From: Powellomyces hirtus
Lineage: Eukaryota; Chytridiomycota; Chytridiomycetes; Spizellomycetales; Powellomycetaceae
DNA: 64,000 bases
Assembly: GCA_025526995.1 (NCBI GenBank)
Contig: JAHLKG010000003.1
Coordinates: 682,001-746,000 of the forward strand
Reading direction: 5' to 3'
The translations under genes were made by a program, and so were the position numbers. Below are positions 11,014-23,791 of this stretch, one piece after another (position 1 is the stretch's first letter; every line of letters begins with the position of its first letter). The notes under the pieces were generated by a model, which worked only from the letters and a program-made list of their open reading frames with translations, made no database searches and had not been told where the DNA came from.

Positions 11014-14000
11014 CTATCTTCTGTAGGGGCTGAATCGGCGTCCGCCACGCTCGCGAGACCGATCCCGGTGGTTGTCCGCTCTCCAGGCGTCCCCTCGGCG
11101 GTGATCGCGATCGCGGTCTCTCTCGCGCTCTCGCTCGCGATCGCGGTATTGCTCAGAACGACGACGGTCCCGCTCGCCTTCGTAGTCGCGGTTTCGACGG
11201 CGATCTGGACTCTTTGACCGGGATCGTGATCGGGATCGTGAACGCTGCGGCTTTCTTTTGACGTCCAGCGCTGATATTTGAGATGGGCTTCGTTCTTTTA
11301 CAATAACGACGCCGGGTTTTTTGGGAATTTTGTACCCGTCCAAAATGCCGCCCGACTTTTTGGCTGGACGAACAGGCGCCGAGTCCGAGGGCTCGTCTTC
11401 ATGTCTTCGTTTGGTCCCACTGTTTGGGGCGCTGGAGCTGCTGCTTGCGCGGTAGCCCGCTGACGGAGGATCGTGGTGAATTGTGGTCGGAGTCGAGGTG
11501 ACGTCCGAACTCTCTCGTCGCTTTTGACCAGTGTTTTGGCTATCGGAGGATGACCGACGGTTGTCCCTCGGAGGCGATGGCAATTCCTTCGCGCTACTGC
11601 TCCGGCGCCGCCTCAACTTTGGCGAAGGATAATTCATTATCTCTTCCGGTGTCAAATGCTTAGTCGGTGACACTATGACCTTAGGTTTGTCGTGCTTATG
11701 GTCAGTCCACCACTTCAGCAGCATTCGCCAATCTATAATACCGCCATGCTCGTCACGGAAGAAATGGTTCTCAGCCATATACCGGAACAGCTGTGCCCGC
11801 AACCGTTCCCGTGCGGTTGGTACTTTCTCTTCGTCGATCACGACATCCAAAGCTCGCGCTACGGGCATAAATTCGCTTAACATTAGATCCTTGATGTACA
11901 GCGCGTAATCGCACTTTTCGTTGAAACTCGGGACCGGCTCAACGAGTTTGGCGAGAGGACCGTGGTGAGGTTTCAAGTACTTTTCTAGGTTTTCATTGTT
12001 TTCATGGTAGCCCTTAAAAAGATCCTTGCCGTCGTCCTGAGCAGCATCTTCCGACTTTCGCTGCTCGGCGGGAGTTTTGTGCCGGAAATTAGGTAGTTTC
12101 GTAGTCGCGTCGTCCCTGATCTTGATTTTAGGCAAAGCCGACTCGTCAGTCTGAGACTTATCCTTCTTGATCTTCAATTTCAGTGTTACGCCAGTCGGTT
12201 TCTCGGCGCCGACGCTGCCTCGGTCTCGTTTTTTCGTGCTCTTGTCCCGCGAAGCACGATACTCTTCCTGCCTGGTCTTGATTTCTTTCAGGAGGTACAA
12301 CGCTCGTCTATCAAGATGTAGTTTCTTCGGTAGTAGCTTGTCTTTGCTGTCGCTACTCCTTTCTCCTCCGAGATGGAACTTCCTTTCGAAGCCTAGTTCC
12401 TCGTCGGCTTGGATCACTCTCCAATTACCGAAACCGTGTCGATACATGCCAACGATTAGCATCGAATCGTCCCTTGTGTTCCATGATGGCTTGGAGTCCC
12501 ATTTCTGTGTAGAGCCAAGATCCGTTTGATCAATGCGATAGGAGAGAATGTTCTTGTGACTTTTCAATTCCGAGATGAGTGCTTTCATGAGAGGAAGACG
12601 CTCGACCATCTTTCTCGCGTTAATATCTTTAGCGCCCTTGTATTCGATAAAAATCGCCTTCTCTTTCTCCGCTTTCGTTGCTTGATGTCCGAGGGCCTTA
12701 TCATGCTCACGAACGGCGTTTTCGCAGAGTTCGATGATTTCTTGAGCGGCCTTGATTACCGCCTCCTCCGTTTTTTCGGTCAAATTCGCCTGACTGACGA
12801 TCTCTTTAAACTTCCTATCCATATCGCCCCACGTCATCAAGGCATTGGCCAAATCGGCAGCTGCCTTCTTATCCAAAGTATTCGTCTGCGCATTCTTGCG
12901 CGGTTTCGGTTTACCACCCTTCTTCTGCTTCGCCGCAACCTTCTCGTCCTCTTCATCTTCTTCCTCGGCGTACGACGGTCGCGTTGCTGTTTTCTTTTTG
13001 GGAAGGGGCGTTGCCGGAACAGTGTCTTTGAGCAACGCATCGGCTTGCGCCTTTTGTTCCTCAGTCGCCGTAATTAGTGAGTCCCACTGGACTTGGTCCA
13101 TCTCAATGTTGAGCGTTTTCCATCGCTCCATGAATTCTTCACTGGCGCCTAGCCCACCCTGAGCCTGGCCTAGATCGGTGGTTTCGGCTTTGGCTAAGAT
13201 TTCATCGAGATCCACCTTTTCCTGTTCCGAGTTGGCATCCGTGCCATTGTCTGCCTTCTGACTGAACAGCTTCTTAGCCCCGAACTTCAAGATTGTTGCC
13301 AATTCGTCCCGCCCCGGCTTCTTGAGCTCTTCGGCGAGCTTCTGTTGGTCAACAGTGGAGGTGTGACCCTCCATCTGATGGATTACAGCGTATTCCAGAA
13401 CCATTTTCCGTTTGGCTCTCTCCACAATTTCCTCTTCGACGGTGTCTGCCGTTATGAATCGGAACACTTGCACCGTATTCTTTTGCCCGATACGATGAGC
13501 GCGCGCGATCGCCTGCAAATCATTCTGAGGGTTCCAGTCTTGATCGAAAAGGATCACCGTATCGGCAGTCTCAAGGTTGAGACCCAGTCCACCGGCTCTG
13601 GTACTTAAAAGGAAAGCGAAGTCGGTACTTCCGGGGGCATTGAAATGATCCATAGCACGTTTGCGAGCTTCGGATGGCACTGTTCCGTCAAGTCGCTGGA
13701 ACTGCATGCCTTTATATACCAGATAGTCAGCTAGCAGATTCAGCATCGTGACCATCTGGGAGAAAATTAGGACACGGTGGCCCTGGGCGGCAAATCTAGT
13801 CAGGAGCTGGTCCAAAATTTGCATCTTCCCCGAGCTGCGGAGAAACTCCCTGAACATCTCGCTCCGTGGGGCATTAGTCTGTAGTCGGCAATTGGGGAAC
13901 AGCCACGTTGAATTGCTGGCTTTCTTCAGCTGCATCACAATGTTCTGAAGGCTGATGTTCATCGCCTCCTGCGATCCATTTTTGACGTCAGACAGATTCT

Positions 14001-16250
14001 TGGTATAGATGGCCTGATACAAGGCTCGTTGCGAATCGGTCATGGGAATGCGCAACATCTTTTCCGACTTGCCAGGCAAAGACGTCTCAACTTCCTTTTT
14101 CATGCGTCGCATGGTAATCGGCTTGAGAAGTTGATGCAAGTACTGGATCTTACTTTGCTGATCGGCATTGTCAGTGGCATCCAAATCGATTTCCAATTTC
14201 ATATCCAAGGAGAGATCTGGACGCAAGAACTGAATCAAAGCCATCAATTCTTGGATGTTGTTTTGTAGCGGCGTGCCAGTGAGGAGGAATCGATTCGCGG
14301 TGGTATATTCCTTGGCAAGAGCCTGGTGAAGCTTGCTGGCCTCGTTCTTGAGCCGATGCGCCTCATCGACGGCTAACATACACCATGGGATGCGACTCAG
14401 ATACGCTTTGTCCGTGATGATCATCTCATACGTAGTCAAGATCACGTTGAAGGCAAGGATCTTCTTCGGTGGCTTGTTTTGCCGGTTGCGGAGCGTATAG
14501 AACTCATGCTCCCGGATCATCGCGCGCCCTTTACTATTGCCCTGATAGGTAACAACGTTCATATCCGGCGCCCACTTGGCGAACTCTCTGGACCAAGCGG
14601 TGATGGTCCCCAGCGGGACTACCACAAGATGTGGTCCGTAGACGTTTTGTACATGAAACAGGTACGCGAGTAAAGATACCGTTTGCACGGTCTTTCCAAG
14701 ACCCATCTCATCAGCCAAGATCCCGTTTTGGTTCTTGTGCCAGAGTTCAGCAGCCCAGTTGACTCCGAGATTTTGGAACATTCGGAGTTCATTCTCGCCG
14801 CGGAGGAAGGTCTGGGCCATAAACGGTTGGAACGGACGCCGATGGCTGGGCCGGCATTCGGAATTATAGTCCGGGAGATTTCGACTATTGGACCGGTCCA
14901 AATACTTGTCGATATCGGCTTGGTCATCAGTTAGGGAGGTCGCTGTCTCCCATGTGGCTTCCTCATAGCCCACACCGCACCATTTTACGAGGTACGAAAT
15001 GCCGCTCGGGTTGTCGCCCGTGGGCGACTCGACCTTGTTCTTGATGATACGGTCGACCTTTTTGTGGTCCTCCAGTATATCCATCCTGTCGTTAACTTCC
15101 ATCAGTAGTCTTTCCCGATCCTCATCAGTGATATATGGGTCGTCAAGCTGCATCTGAATGTCTTCTCGGTCCTTCAAAAATTTGTCCAATTTTTTGAGCC
15201 CTTTCATGTAGTCGAGTTGACTCAACGTGCACCATTCTAGCTCGCGGAAGGAACGTCCGGTCCACTTGACAAGATACAGTGTCTCGCCGTCTGTAATGAA
15301 AAGACGTTAAGGTCCGCTCTAAATGCCAGAGAAACCAAAAAGCTTCTAAATGTGGACTCACCTTCTCGAGTCTTCGTGTCCCAGAATCCGTCGATGCTTG
15401 GGCCTACAGCATCTCGGCATGTTAACACATCGACCCCATGAACTCACATGCTAGAGAGTCATACCTGTGTCTTGGGCGGGCGACTCCTCCACCACATCCA
15501 TACGATCATCCTCCGAGTCGTTCTCATCATCTTCATTGTACGTCAGGGCAGGATTTCTCTGTCTTGTACTATATCGAGGAATGTCATCCTCCCAGGTTGG
15601 CGAACGCCGCTGTCTGCGTTTCTTGGCTTTTGCGGACTCAAAGTCCGAGCCTGAATCCTCTTCTGGGTCAGAGAAACTCGCAGTGAAATCCTGGTGGATT
15701 TCTATTGATAGGTCCGACAGTCAATCGATAAGTCTTTTAATCGAGGCGAACAAACGCAACGTACCTTTCCGGTTACGATTCACTTCAGCCCTTGACCTGA
15801 GACGTCCCTTCTTAGGAGCCTTCTTCTTTCGCGATCCATAATCGTCATCGGATATATCGGATTCGGAAGTTTCATCCCCTCCTCGACTGCCCAAAGTCTA
15901 TAGCACGGTGTGTAAACACTTGGCAATCAGCTAGAACTCCACATGCAATGTAATTACCAGTCTGTCAGGAGTGATTCGAGCACGGCCAGACCGTCTGAGC
16001 CCGTAGAGGTCAGGATTGGCCTCTGCTATCTCAAACTCCTTTTTCATGGAGTTCTTCCTCAAAATAACTTTTCGTTTCTGAGGCCTAGGCGCCTCAGATG
16101 CCGAACTCTCGTCACTAAAAATCTTTTCACTCTCCGCAGCGCTGCCGTTTTCGTGGTATTCCTCCGCGCTGTCATTTTCTCCATCCACGGACATGGCAAC
16201 GGACTCCGAGGATAAGTCGCTATCAAACAGATCATCAACATCTCGGCCAA
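11014..16250 (-). CDS. CHD1: Chromodomain-helicase-DNA-binding protein 1 (nucleosome spacing remodeller)
   Basis: This is an ATP-dependent nucleosome remodeller that spaces nucleosomes on transcribed genes. Exons on the minus strand are 16250-15958, 15897-15765, 15701-15465, 15403-15362 and 15290-11014. All join in phase, giving 1,641 residues if the Met at 16194 is the start; a short upstream exon is likely. An acidic N-terminus is followed by two chromodomains (TLYLVKWTGRSFRELEW across the last junction; SYLVKWCGVGYEEATWE). The SNF2 motor has GILADEMGLGKTVQT (Walker A), DEAH, and helicase C with STRAGGLGLNLETAD and ARAHRIGQKNTVQVFRF. SANT/SLIDE-like sequence and a CHCT domain (EKYLKPHHGPL to DWRMLLKWWTDHK) follow. 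Two oddities: the usual CNHPYLF of the motor reads SNSTWLF, and the last 75 residues form an RS/RD/RE-rich tail like that of SR splicing proteins. Confidence 0.93.
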
Positions 16251-18681
16251 CTACGAAGTTTAGAACAATATACTCATTAATTATAGTTCAAGTCAGTCAT
16301 TGAGCCCTCCTAATTCTCTCGCATCGGTGTCCATATAACCAGAAAAAACCAGAAGCGCTATCCTCAAACGCTGAAAGCACACAGGTTTTGTCCTTCCCCA
16401 AATGTATCCAGCAATGACGCCCATCTCCATGGCGGAGGCCCCACCCATCTTGTGGCGATGTCAATGACATTCACACCGAAGAACATAAACAAAACGTTTC
16501 CTGCCAGGCACGTATGACCCAAGGTTGTATCCGCCAAAGTCTACGCCATCTGCATGGCCTTGCGGCCAGTGTGCCAGTGTGTAAGACCTGCATCGCACAC
16601 TCATTGCTGGGGCGATGCAGGTGTCAGCGCACCAAATGCTGTCAAACTGCGCGCCCCGTACCAGGGGTGCAGGCGGTTTGTGCAGTCACCACGCCGTGAG
16701 GCGGAAAGGGGCGGGGAGGAAGGGCGAGGACCCGCCAACTCACCTGTAGGCGAAGCCATGATGGCTTCTTCGGCTTCTCAAGTTGTGTAGGGTCTGGACG
16801 TGGTAGGCGTTGTTACGAAATACGGAGGTGTGTTGGAGGTGGGAGTTGTGTCAACGCAAGTAGTTGGGAAGTTGTGGTACGAAGGATTTGTCGAGGGAAG
16901 TGAGCGTGTTCGTGGCCGGGAAAGACCTTTACGCACTGGTAGACTTGGCCGACGAGCGGGGTTGGGCCTATCCGACCCTTTACTTTTCAAGTAAGCTGGT
17001 ATTGTTCGCTACCGATCAACCCTAAAAATTAACGTAGGAGGCCTTGCATGAATGGATTTGCAAAAGGCTTTGTTATTCCCCCGGCAGCGATCGAGTCGAC
17101 TGCGCTGAGTAGCAAAAATGTCCGATGCTACAGCTGATCTACAGTGGAATTTATCACTTGCACTGCGAACAATGCTATACAATATACATGCGCAAATCTG
17201 GAATGCCCCCGAGGGAGAGACAAACTCATCAATGCGTATAAGAATATCTGTGTATGTTATATCCACAGAGGAGAATCAAAAAATCTCCTATGCCTACCTA
17301 CCTACCCTTTGTCATTTGTTAGGACTGGTTACGCACGCCATCAGACTCAGACAGAGCCAGGTCGCGACTATTGTGCGATGAGTAGGTTGACGTGATGCGA
17401 TATCAAGGAACTGGCGTCAAGCGCTCGTAGAAGTCCCGGTCTTTGAAGGATGTCCCTCCCCCATATAAGAAAGATTCCCTATTGCCGATACTGTCCAACA
17501 TCACAAGTCAGGCAGTACCAGCCGCATCGAATGTGGTTGAGGGAGGACTGGCATATCTGTGGTGTCTTTATGGAGAATTTCTCTCTATATCATTTTCACA
17601 TCAGAATAAATCTACTGCAACTGTCGGTGACTCTCCACCGTTTTGACAATCAAGTTCACGTGACTTTGACTCACTTTGCTAATAGGTTCATTTGAGCGCA
17701 TAGCGATGAGCCGCGTTGCAACCAGCAACACCTGTATACAATTATTTGTCCTGTCCGGCCAATTCAAAGCGCAAATCAGCGTTTCTTTCGGTGCAGTTTC
17801 CTTTCCTTATAATGTGCGCATCACCGTAAACTCTCAACTTGATCAAAGTCACAGTTGTACCACCGGTATCGAGAATGACGCTCATATGAACTCCACCATA
17901 TGGAACATGGGAACCTGAGCGCTGACTTGCCATAAAGACCCTTAAATAATGTCCACATTTACAAGGGTGCAAAGCTTCTTTTGCGTCTCTGCTGTGGCCA
18001 CAAAGTGGGGAGCGCGCTCATGTGGCGCAGGTATGATTACATGATCAGGCCATCCCATTGGCCTCCCCCAAGTGCGGGAAGAGCAACATGGATGCCCGTC
18101 ACCAGGAGGCATGGTGAGATGAGAACATAAGTACGAGAACATAAGGACTAAGTAGTTGTGCATCCCCTTGCATTTACTACGTATGGTAGTGGCTTACGCC
18201 GCGTGTAGAACGCTTCTTAACGTCTGAATGCAGCCACGGCAATGTGTCCATTTCCCATTATTACCTTTAATACCGAAAAGATGCAACAAACCTTGCGCAA
18301 TGTCATTGTGAAAGCACCCTGTCGCGCGCTTCGCGTAACCATCTGCATACTGCGGAGAAGATAGACTTTCGCGCTCGCGCTTTCTTTTCGTACGATTCTT
18401 CAAAGCAATGTCGATGGAGGATGATGTATTCAGTTCCGCAGCACCAGGCGATAAATGTCTCAAAATACCTGACGCAGACCATGATAAGCAATCTTCCCGC
18501 CTACCGCAACCCCTCACCTATTACAACAGCACTTACAATGGAGGGCCGAGGACACGGACGCTGCAAAGAGCGCCTGCTATATTTGAAAAGAATGTATTGG
18601 TTTGACTATAGATCACATTATATCTGAATAGAACCATCCCCTGTACCCGTAACACCTTCAAGTCTAGTGTCTAATCTGCTG
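16251..18681. other. Intergenic, 2.4 kb without a recognised gene
   Basis: The region between CHD1 and DHFR contains only short open frames without recognisable similarity. A missing first exon of CHD1 may lie within the first few hundred bases. No tRNA, rRNA or repeat was identified by eye. Confidence 0.4.
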
Positions 18682-21166
18682 TCACGCAAGCCTACGTCCG
18701 TCCGGCATGCCTAACTTTGGCAACCGTCGGATGCGCTCAACGTCCAGGATCTTGCTAAGCTGTTCCCTCTTCGCACGGGCATCGGCCGGCAACAAGCGCG
18801 CAAACGGGTCGGCTGCTCTCTGTGGGGGTGACGGTGCTGGCGATGTTTGCATAAGGGCATGTCGCTTCATGTATTCGAGACTGGCTACGGAGAGCTGGTC
18901 CGCAAAAGTGGCGGAGGAGGCGGTATCGATTGAGAGGCTGGAGATGTGGGTCTCGTTGGTGGTGGTGTTGTTCGTAGCTGGGAAGCGCGGAGGAGTTGGG
19001 TCGTGTGTGCCGAGGGCGTGGGGTAGCGCTGGGTTGTATTTGGCCATGAGCGGTGCGAGCTCACGCTACACAAAGCCAGAGGAGCTCATTGAGTGATGCT
19101 ACCAGAAAACGCGATTTGGATGATTTTCTATACACATACCTCCACCATGGTGTCTTCGGATATGATGGATTCGTATTCGATCGTCGGAATGTAAATCGAT
19201 GAGCTCCCAGCCATTCCGCCCAAATTGTGGGAAGAGAATGATGAAGGGCTGTTGGCTGGAGGCGCTTTCTGAGGCGAATGCAATGCACCCTGACGTTTTC
19301 GCGCAAGGTATGCATCTCGAGTACCGCGCGGCTCGTTGATGTGATGCCGCAGACCGTGGGATGCTGGTGTGCGTGGCATAATATCTCTCCGATGCGGTTG
19401 TTTTGTTACGTCCGCATATGTGCCGTCCGCCAGAGAGAAGTTGATAGCGGTCATGGAGCCATGGGCCTGGCCGTCTCGATCATAAGCATCCGGGGCTTCA
19501 ATGTCTTCCCTGCGACCATCTCGACAAGAACGCTTGTCTGTGGGAACTGCCATTTGATTCACAGCCGTTCTGTTATCTTCAATAACTCTTTGCTGTCGGA
19601 CGGTTGAAATATCTCTCGCTACAATCGTTGTTGCATCCGAATCCACGTCTGTCGAAGAGCCAAGCTGTAGAATCTCATGAACCTTGGCCAACAGACTCGT
19701 TTCAGGATCTTCACCATCGTGACTATTTGCAGAGTGTCCCATGTCGCTCAAGACTTCTTCCACTCTCCTGATGAGCGACTCGTACGCCTCCATATCATCG
19801 TCATCCTCATCATCCTGCTCTTGCGCGGCATATTCACTCGGTGTCGCTCCTATGGAACTGTTTAGGCTCCCGCCCCATCCCGCCTCGGATCTCACGGTGG
19901 CTGCAGGAGATGTTATTTTCCCATTGTGGTGGGTGGTGTTGGTCCCGTGGCTTTTTTCGGGTGAAAAGACTGGAGAGTATATTCCCTCTGGCGGCGGGTC
20001 TACTCCGGAGGTCGTTACCAGGTCTTCTGGTAGGATCGTGGAGTACGAGGAAACATCGGAAGGGAGCAGGATCATGGACGGATCGATTTGCAAGGATAGA
20101 AGCGGGTGCGAATGAGACAGCGAGTAAGATCTCCCTATCACTGCATCTGCACCGCTCCCAGCTTTCTCTGGGGCATCAGTTGCGGGATTGTAACTCGGCG
20201 CGGAGGTGTCCCTCGGCAATGCGCCTTTAACGCAAGTCCAAGCCGCTACTCTAGGACGCGTCTTGCTACTCGACAAGAAGCTCGTCTCAGTATCTCGTTT
20301 CTTCCACAGCTGAAACTCATAGCGGAATCCCTTTTCTTCCAACCCGCCTTGCGGACATTCAGGGCCGAGCAAATCCGCGAGCTCATCCCAGGATGTTTGT
20401 CTAAACTTTTCCGTTGGGATACGGGGAAAAAACGCGTCACATTCAATGTGGTGGTTTGCATCAAGGGTTGTCAACAGTATTTGCGTACACAGTGGATGCG
20501 TCATGCTGCTCGAGTACAGCTGCGCTCCACCGATGATGAACACACTCGAGTGGGGGAGGTTTTGGAGGTTGTTCAACGCAAGTTCCAAAGAGGAGAACCC
20601 GTAAGTCGGACTGTCCCGGGTGCTAGCACTAGGAAAAAGGGCACGTCAACCAAGAGTTCCATTGTCATCAGTCTGCTACAGGCAGAAGGGAGTTTCATGC
20701 GGTGCTCCAGCGAACACTGTGTGGCATCTTCAACAAGTACTTGAGTCTCGGAGAGTGGTCATTATGTCTCACCTCCACTGAAACACCGTATGAACACCAT
20801 CCCGTCGCTTTGCGCAAGCACCTGTTGTGGCGATCTTTGTTGGGCATACCTTCTAACCTCTGCCTGCACCTCATCGCTGCGCGACAGGACAATGTTCATG
20901 CGGTGCTTCAGTGGACGAAAAGCCCGCGGTATGCTTTCCCACGTTTTTCGGCCCATGATAACGACATTCAAGGGCGCAGAACCCTGGGATGCGTCCATGT
21001 TGCTGCTGGGTGGGAATGCTGACCCCGGTCTCCTCCCCATCCATGTGGTGACGCGCTGGAAATATCGCATGTCGCCGGCTATCCGCCACGGGAGTTCGCC
21101 GTTCCGACCGACCCCACCATTCGACAGCGCTGCGACGATGAGAGTGAGCGATGTGACAGGCGGCAT
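18682..21166 (-). CDS. DFR1: Dihydrofolate reductase with a ~510-residue C-terminal extension
   Basis: The enzyme reduces dihydrofolate to tetrahydrofolate with NADPH. Exons on the minus strand are 21166-20850 (donor GTATGC), 20628-19140 (acceptor CCTAG, donor GTATGT) and 19065-18682, giving 729 residues in phase. Residues 1 to about 215 are a complete DHFR. LPWRIAGDM contains the substrate-binding Asp. MGRKTWESIP and NIVLSRSDEV follow, then VFIIGGAQLY with the cofactor-binding Gly pair, and FRYEFQLWKKRD at the end. There is then no stop codon: the frame runs on through about 510 Ser/Pro/Asp-rich residues. These include an acidic stretch (EQDDEDDDDMEAYES), a possible coiled coil around LIRRVEEVLSDM, and a charged C-terminus ending PKLGMPDGRRLA. 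I recognise no domain in the tail. A separate gene starting at an internal Met is possible, but no stop separates the two. Confidence 0.85.
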
Positions 21167-21422
21167 GGTGCGGAGTAAGAAAGGATGTGGAGCGGTCGTT
21201 AGTTGCCCCGGTGTAAAAGCGATCTGCTAACACAAACCACAATCAAAAATCGCCGTGCCGACACGCCGGTAGCTGCGCTTTTGGCTCAGGACCTCTGGCG
21301 AGCCTTTCAACTTGTTCCTTACAAACATACTTTCTTGCATCTCCCTTGCATCCCCAATCACGCTGACGAGTCACCAGCTACGCATAGCCTACATACACTG
21401 TTTTCTGATTCAATAGTACACA
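21167..21422. promoter_or_regulatory. Divergent promoter between DHFR and PRP31
   Basis: Only 256 bp separate the start codons of DHFR (minus) and PRP31 (plus), so both promoters must lie here or in the 5' exons. No convincing TATA box or other named element was found. The position is inferred from gene orientation alone. Confidence 0.5.
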
Positions 21423-23348
21423 ATGGACGAAGATTTGCTTCAGGATCTCGAAGAGCTCGGCGGTGACGACGACTTGGACGAGCTTGACAACATCAAGCAA
21501 GAGAAAGAAGACAATGACGACCAAGAGGCGGACTACATGCAGGATGTGAAGCAGGATTTTACGAACGTCAATGATTTGTACTCTGTGGCCCGGCTCAGCA
21601 GCTCCAAACAATTCAAGGACGTGGTCCAGGTTGGTTTTCCGGAAGTGACGAGCCACGCTACGAGACATGTGGGGAAATAGCTAACCAGTTCAGGCCGTTA
21701 TCAGAAAATAGATCAGTTCATCAACACGCCCCGACATCCAGCGCAGAACACTGGGGCTGTGGAAAACGACCCGGAATATAAACTCATTGTGCAATCCAAC
21801 AACCTGACCGTTGAGCTGGACAATGAGATGCTGATCGTCCACAAGGTAAAGCCTTACACGGACGCGCAGCAAAATTCATGCCTCCCCTTTGCTTCATCAT
21901 CTTCTGCCCTATGTTACATGTTCTGCCCCCAGACCTAAAACGCTGCCCCCCCTACGGTTCTAGTTCATAAGAGATCACTATGCCCCCAAATTCCCGGAAC
22001 TCGAGTCGCTGATTCCGTATTCCATGGACTACGCTCGGACGGTCAAACTCATTGGCAACGAAATGGATCTCACGCAATTTGATCTCAAGTCGTTCCTGCC
22101 GTCGGCGACGGTCATGGTGGTCACGGTCACTGCGACCACAACCCATGGACGGCCGCTCAGCGAACCCGAGATCAACACTGTGATGGAAGCGTGTGATATG
22201 CTGCTGGAACTGGACGCGGCCAAGCGAAAGATTCAGGAATACGTCGAGTCGCGAATGAACTTTATTGCGCCCAATTTGTCGATCCTTTTGGGCAGTAACA
22301 TCGCCGCCAAGATGATGGGTCTATCGGGAGGCCTGAAAGGGCTCAGCAAGATCCCCGCCTGCGATATCATCGTGCTCGGGAAACAGACCAAGATGAACAC
22401 GGGCATGTCGTCGGTGACGCAGCAGAAACACGAAGGGATGGTATACCTCTCCGATATGATTGTCGGACTGCCGCAAGAGCACAAACGGAAGGCTGCTCGC
22501 GTGTTATCGGCAAAGTAACGTACTGATTTTTCGTACCGCGTGTTTGCGGTCCCCTCATGTCTGATGACCCCAGGGTTTAGCTAACGAACGCTTTTGCCAG
22601 GGTCTGCTTGGCTGCACGCGTGGATCAGAGCCGCGCCATGTCCGACGGGTCGCTGGGTCGCAGCTACCGCGACGAGGTGCAAAAGAAAATCGACATTATG
22701 CAACAGCCTCCACCGGGGAAATCCATCAAAGCGCTACCGATCCCGGACGAAGGCCCCAAAAAGCGGCGTGCGGGCAAACGGTTCCGCAAAGCCAAAGACC
22801 AAATGACGGCGACCGAACTCTCGAAAGCCCAGAACCGCATGTCGTTTGGCGTCGCGGAAGACGAGGTTGGATTCTACACGGGCAGCACCAAGGGACTGGG
22901 CCTCGTGGGACACCAGTCGGGCAAAGTGCGCGTCACGAAGGCGGATCCCCGGGTTAAAGGTTCGGTTTCGCCCAGTCAAATTTACCGTGCCGAAATGGCC
23001 CTTGGATCTTGGATATCTCGCCACTGACGTTTTTTCTACTTTTTTTTTTCTTTCTTTCTTTGTGGGTTTTTTTTGATTCCCCCAGTCGGCCTGGCAAAGA
23101 AACACCAAAAATCCTGGGGCGGCTCATCCGGCGCCTCCACATCGGGCTTATCCTCCTCGGTCGCCTTCACACCCGTCAAGGGCATCGAGCTGGAAAACCC
23201 GGAAGCCGCCGCGCAGCGCGTGCAGGCCGCCAACGACAAGTACTTTGCCTCGGCACAGTTTGTCCCAAAGGCGAAGCGGCCAGCGGAGGCGAGCAGCGCG
23301 GGTCCGGGTGGTGAGGCACCGGCCAAGCACCAGAAAACGGGCCTGTAG
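21423..23348 (+). CDS. PRP31: U4/U6 snRNP splicing factor Prp31
   Basis: Prp31 binds the 15.5K (Snu13)-U4 snRNA complex and is needed for U4/U6.U5 tri-snRNP assembly. Five exons, 21423-21629, 21705-21845, 21964-22514, 22601-22959 and 23086-23348, join in phase to give 506 residues, close to the roughly 500 of animal orthologues. Visible features are an acidic N-terminus (MDEDLLQDLEELGGDDD), a NOSIC-type segment (PELESLIPYSMDYARTVKLI) and the Nop domain (NLSILLGSNIAAKMMGLSGG, LSKIPACDIIVLG). The Prp31 C-terminal region has KVCLAARVDQ, RAGKRFRKAKDQ and SSVAFTPVKGIELENP. The last intron (22960-23085) has a GTTCGG donor and a long T tract before its acceptor. It is divergently transcribed from DHFR. 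Confidence 0.93.
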
Positions 23349-23791
23349 AAAACGTGTGCCCCCAAAAAACAATAATGGCTCTTTTTTCTCGCCCACATAA
23401 TCACTATCACCCCTCCCATTATGACGCCCATGCAATATAGGTTCCCTGTGCTGGGCGAACAAATGCATGCTACCATAAACCTGCTGCTATCAAACAACAT
23501 GGTTCCCGCCGGTTTCGTTTCGTCTCACAGACCCATTACAGTCTTTTTCTTTTCTTGTGAAAACAGAGGCAGATAAAGAGTTCTTCTGCTGATATTATTC
23601 CAAAATGTAAAAATATTCCGTTATGTACAAAGAAAATATATGCAAGGGAGCACCAGGCAATAACCAGAAAGGCCGACACGAAAGCGGGAGGCGGGGAACC
23701 CGGGCGAGTCCCCCGTCTGGGGGGTTTGCTGTTTAGCTAGGGACGGGCGGGGGGCGGGAGGGGGTGGGATGGGAAGAAGTCATTTTTTTTT
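23349..23791. other. Convergent 3' flanks of PRP31 and UBC7
   Basis: This spacer holds the 3' untranslated regions of two converging genes. It contains an AT-rich stretch (23590-23645) that could host polyadenylation signals, followed by a G-rich run (23690-23770). No gene is present. Confidence 0.5.

Noticed and set aside
20629..20849. Apparent frameshift at the first DHFR junction
   Set aside because: Using the GTGAGA donor at 20772 breaks the frame, but the GTATGC donor at 20849 joins the CCTAG acceptor in phase and gives a DHFR loop of normal length.
23620..23645. AT-rich stretch as an origin or promoter
   Set aside because: It sits between two converging 3' ends and is better explained as 3' untranslated sequence.
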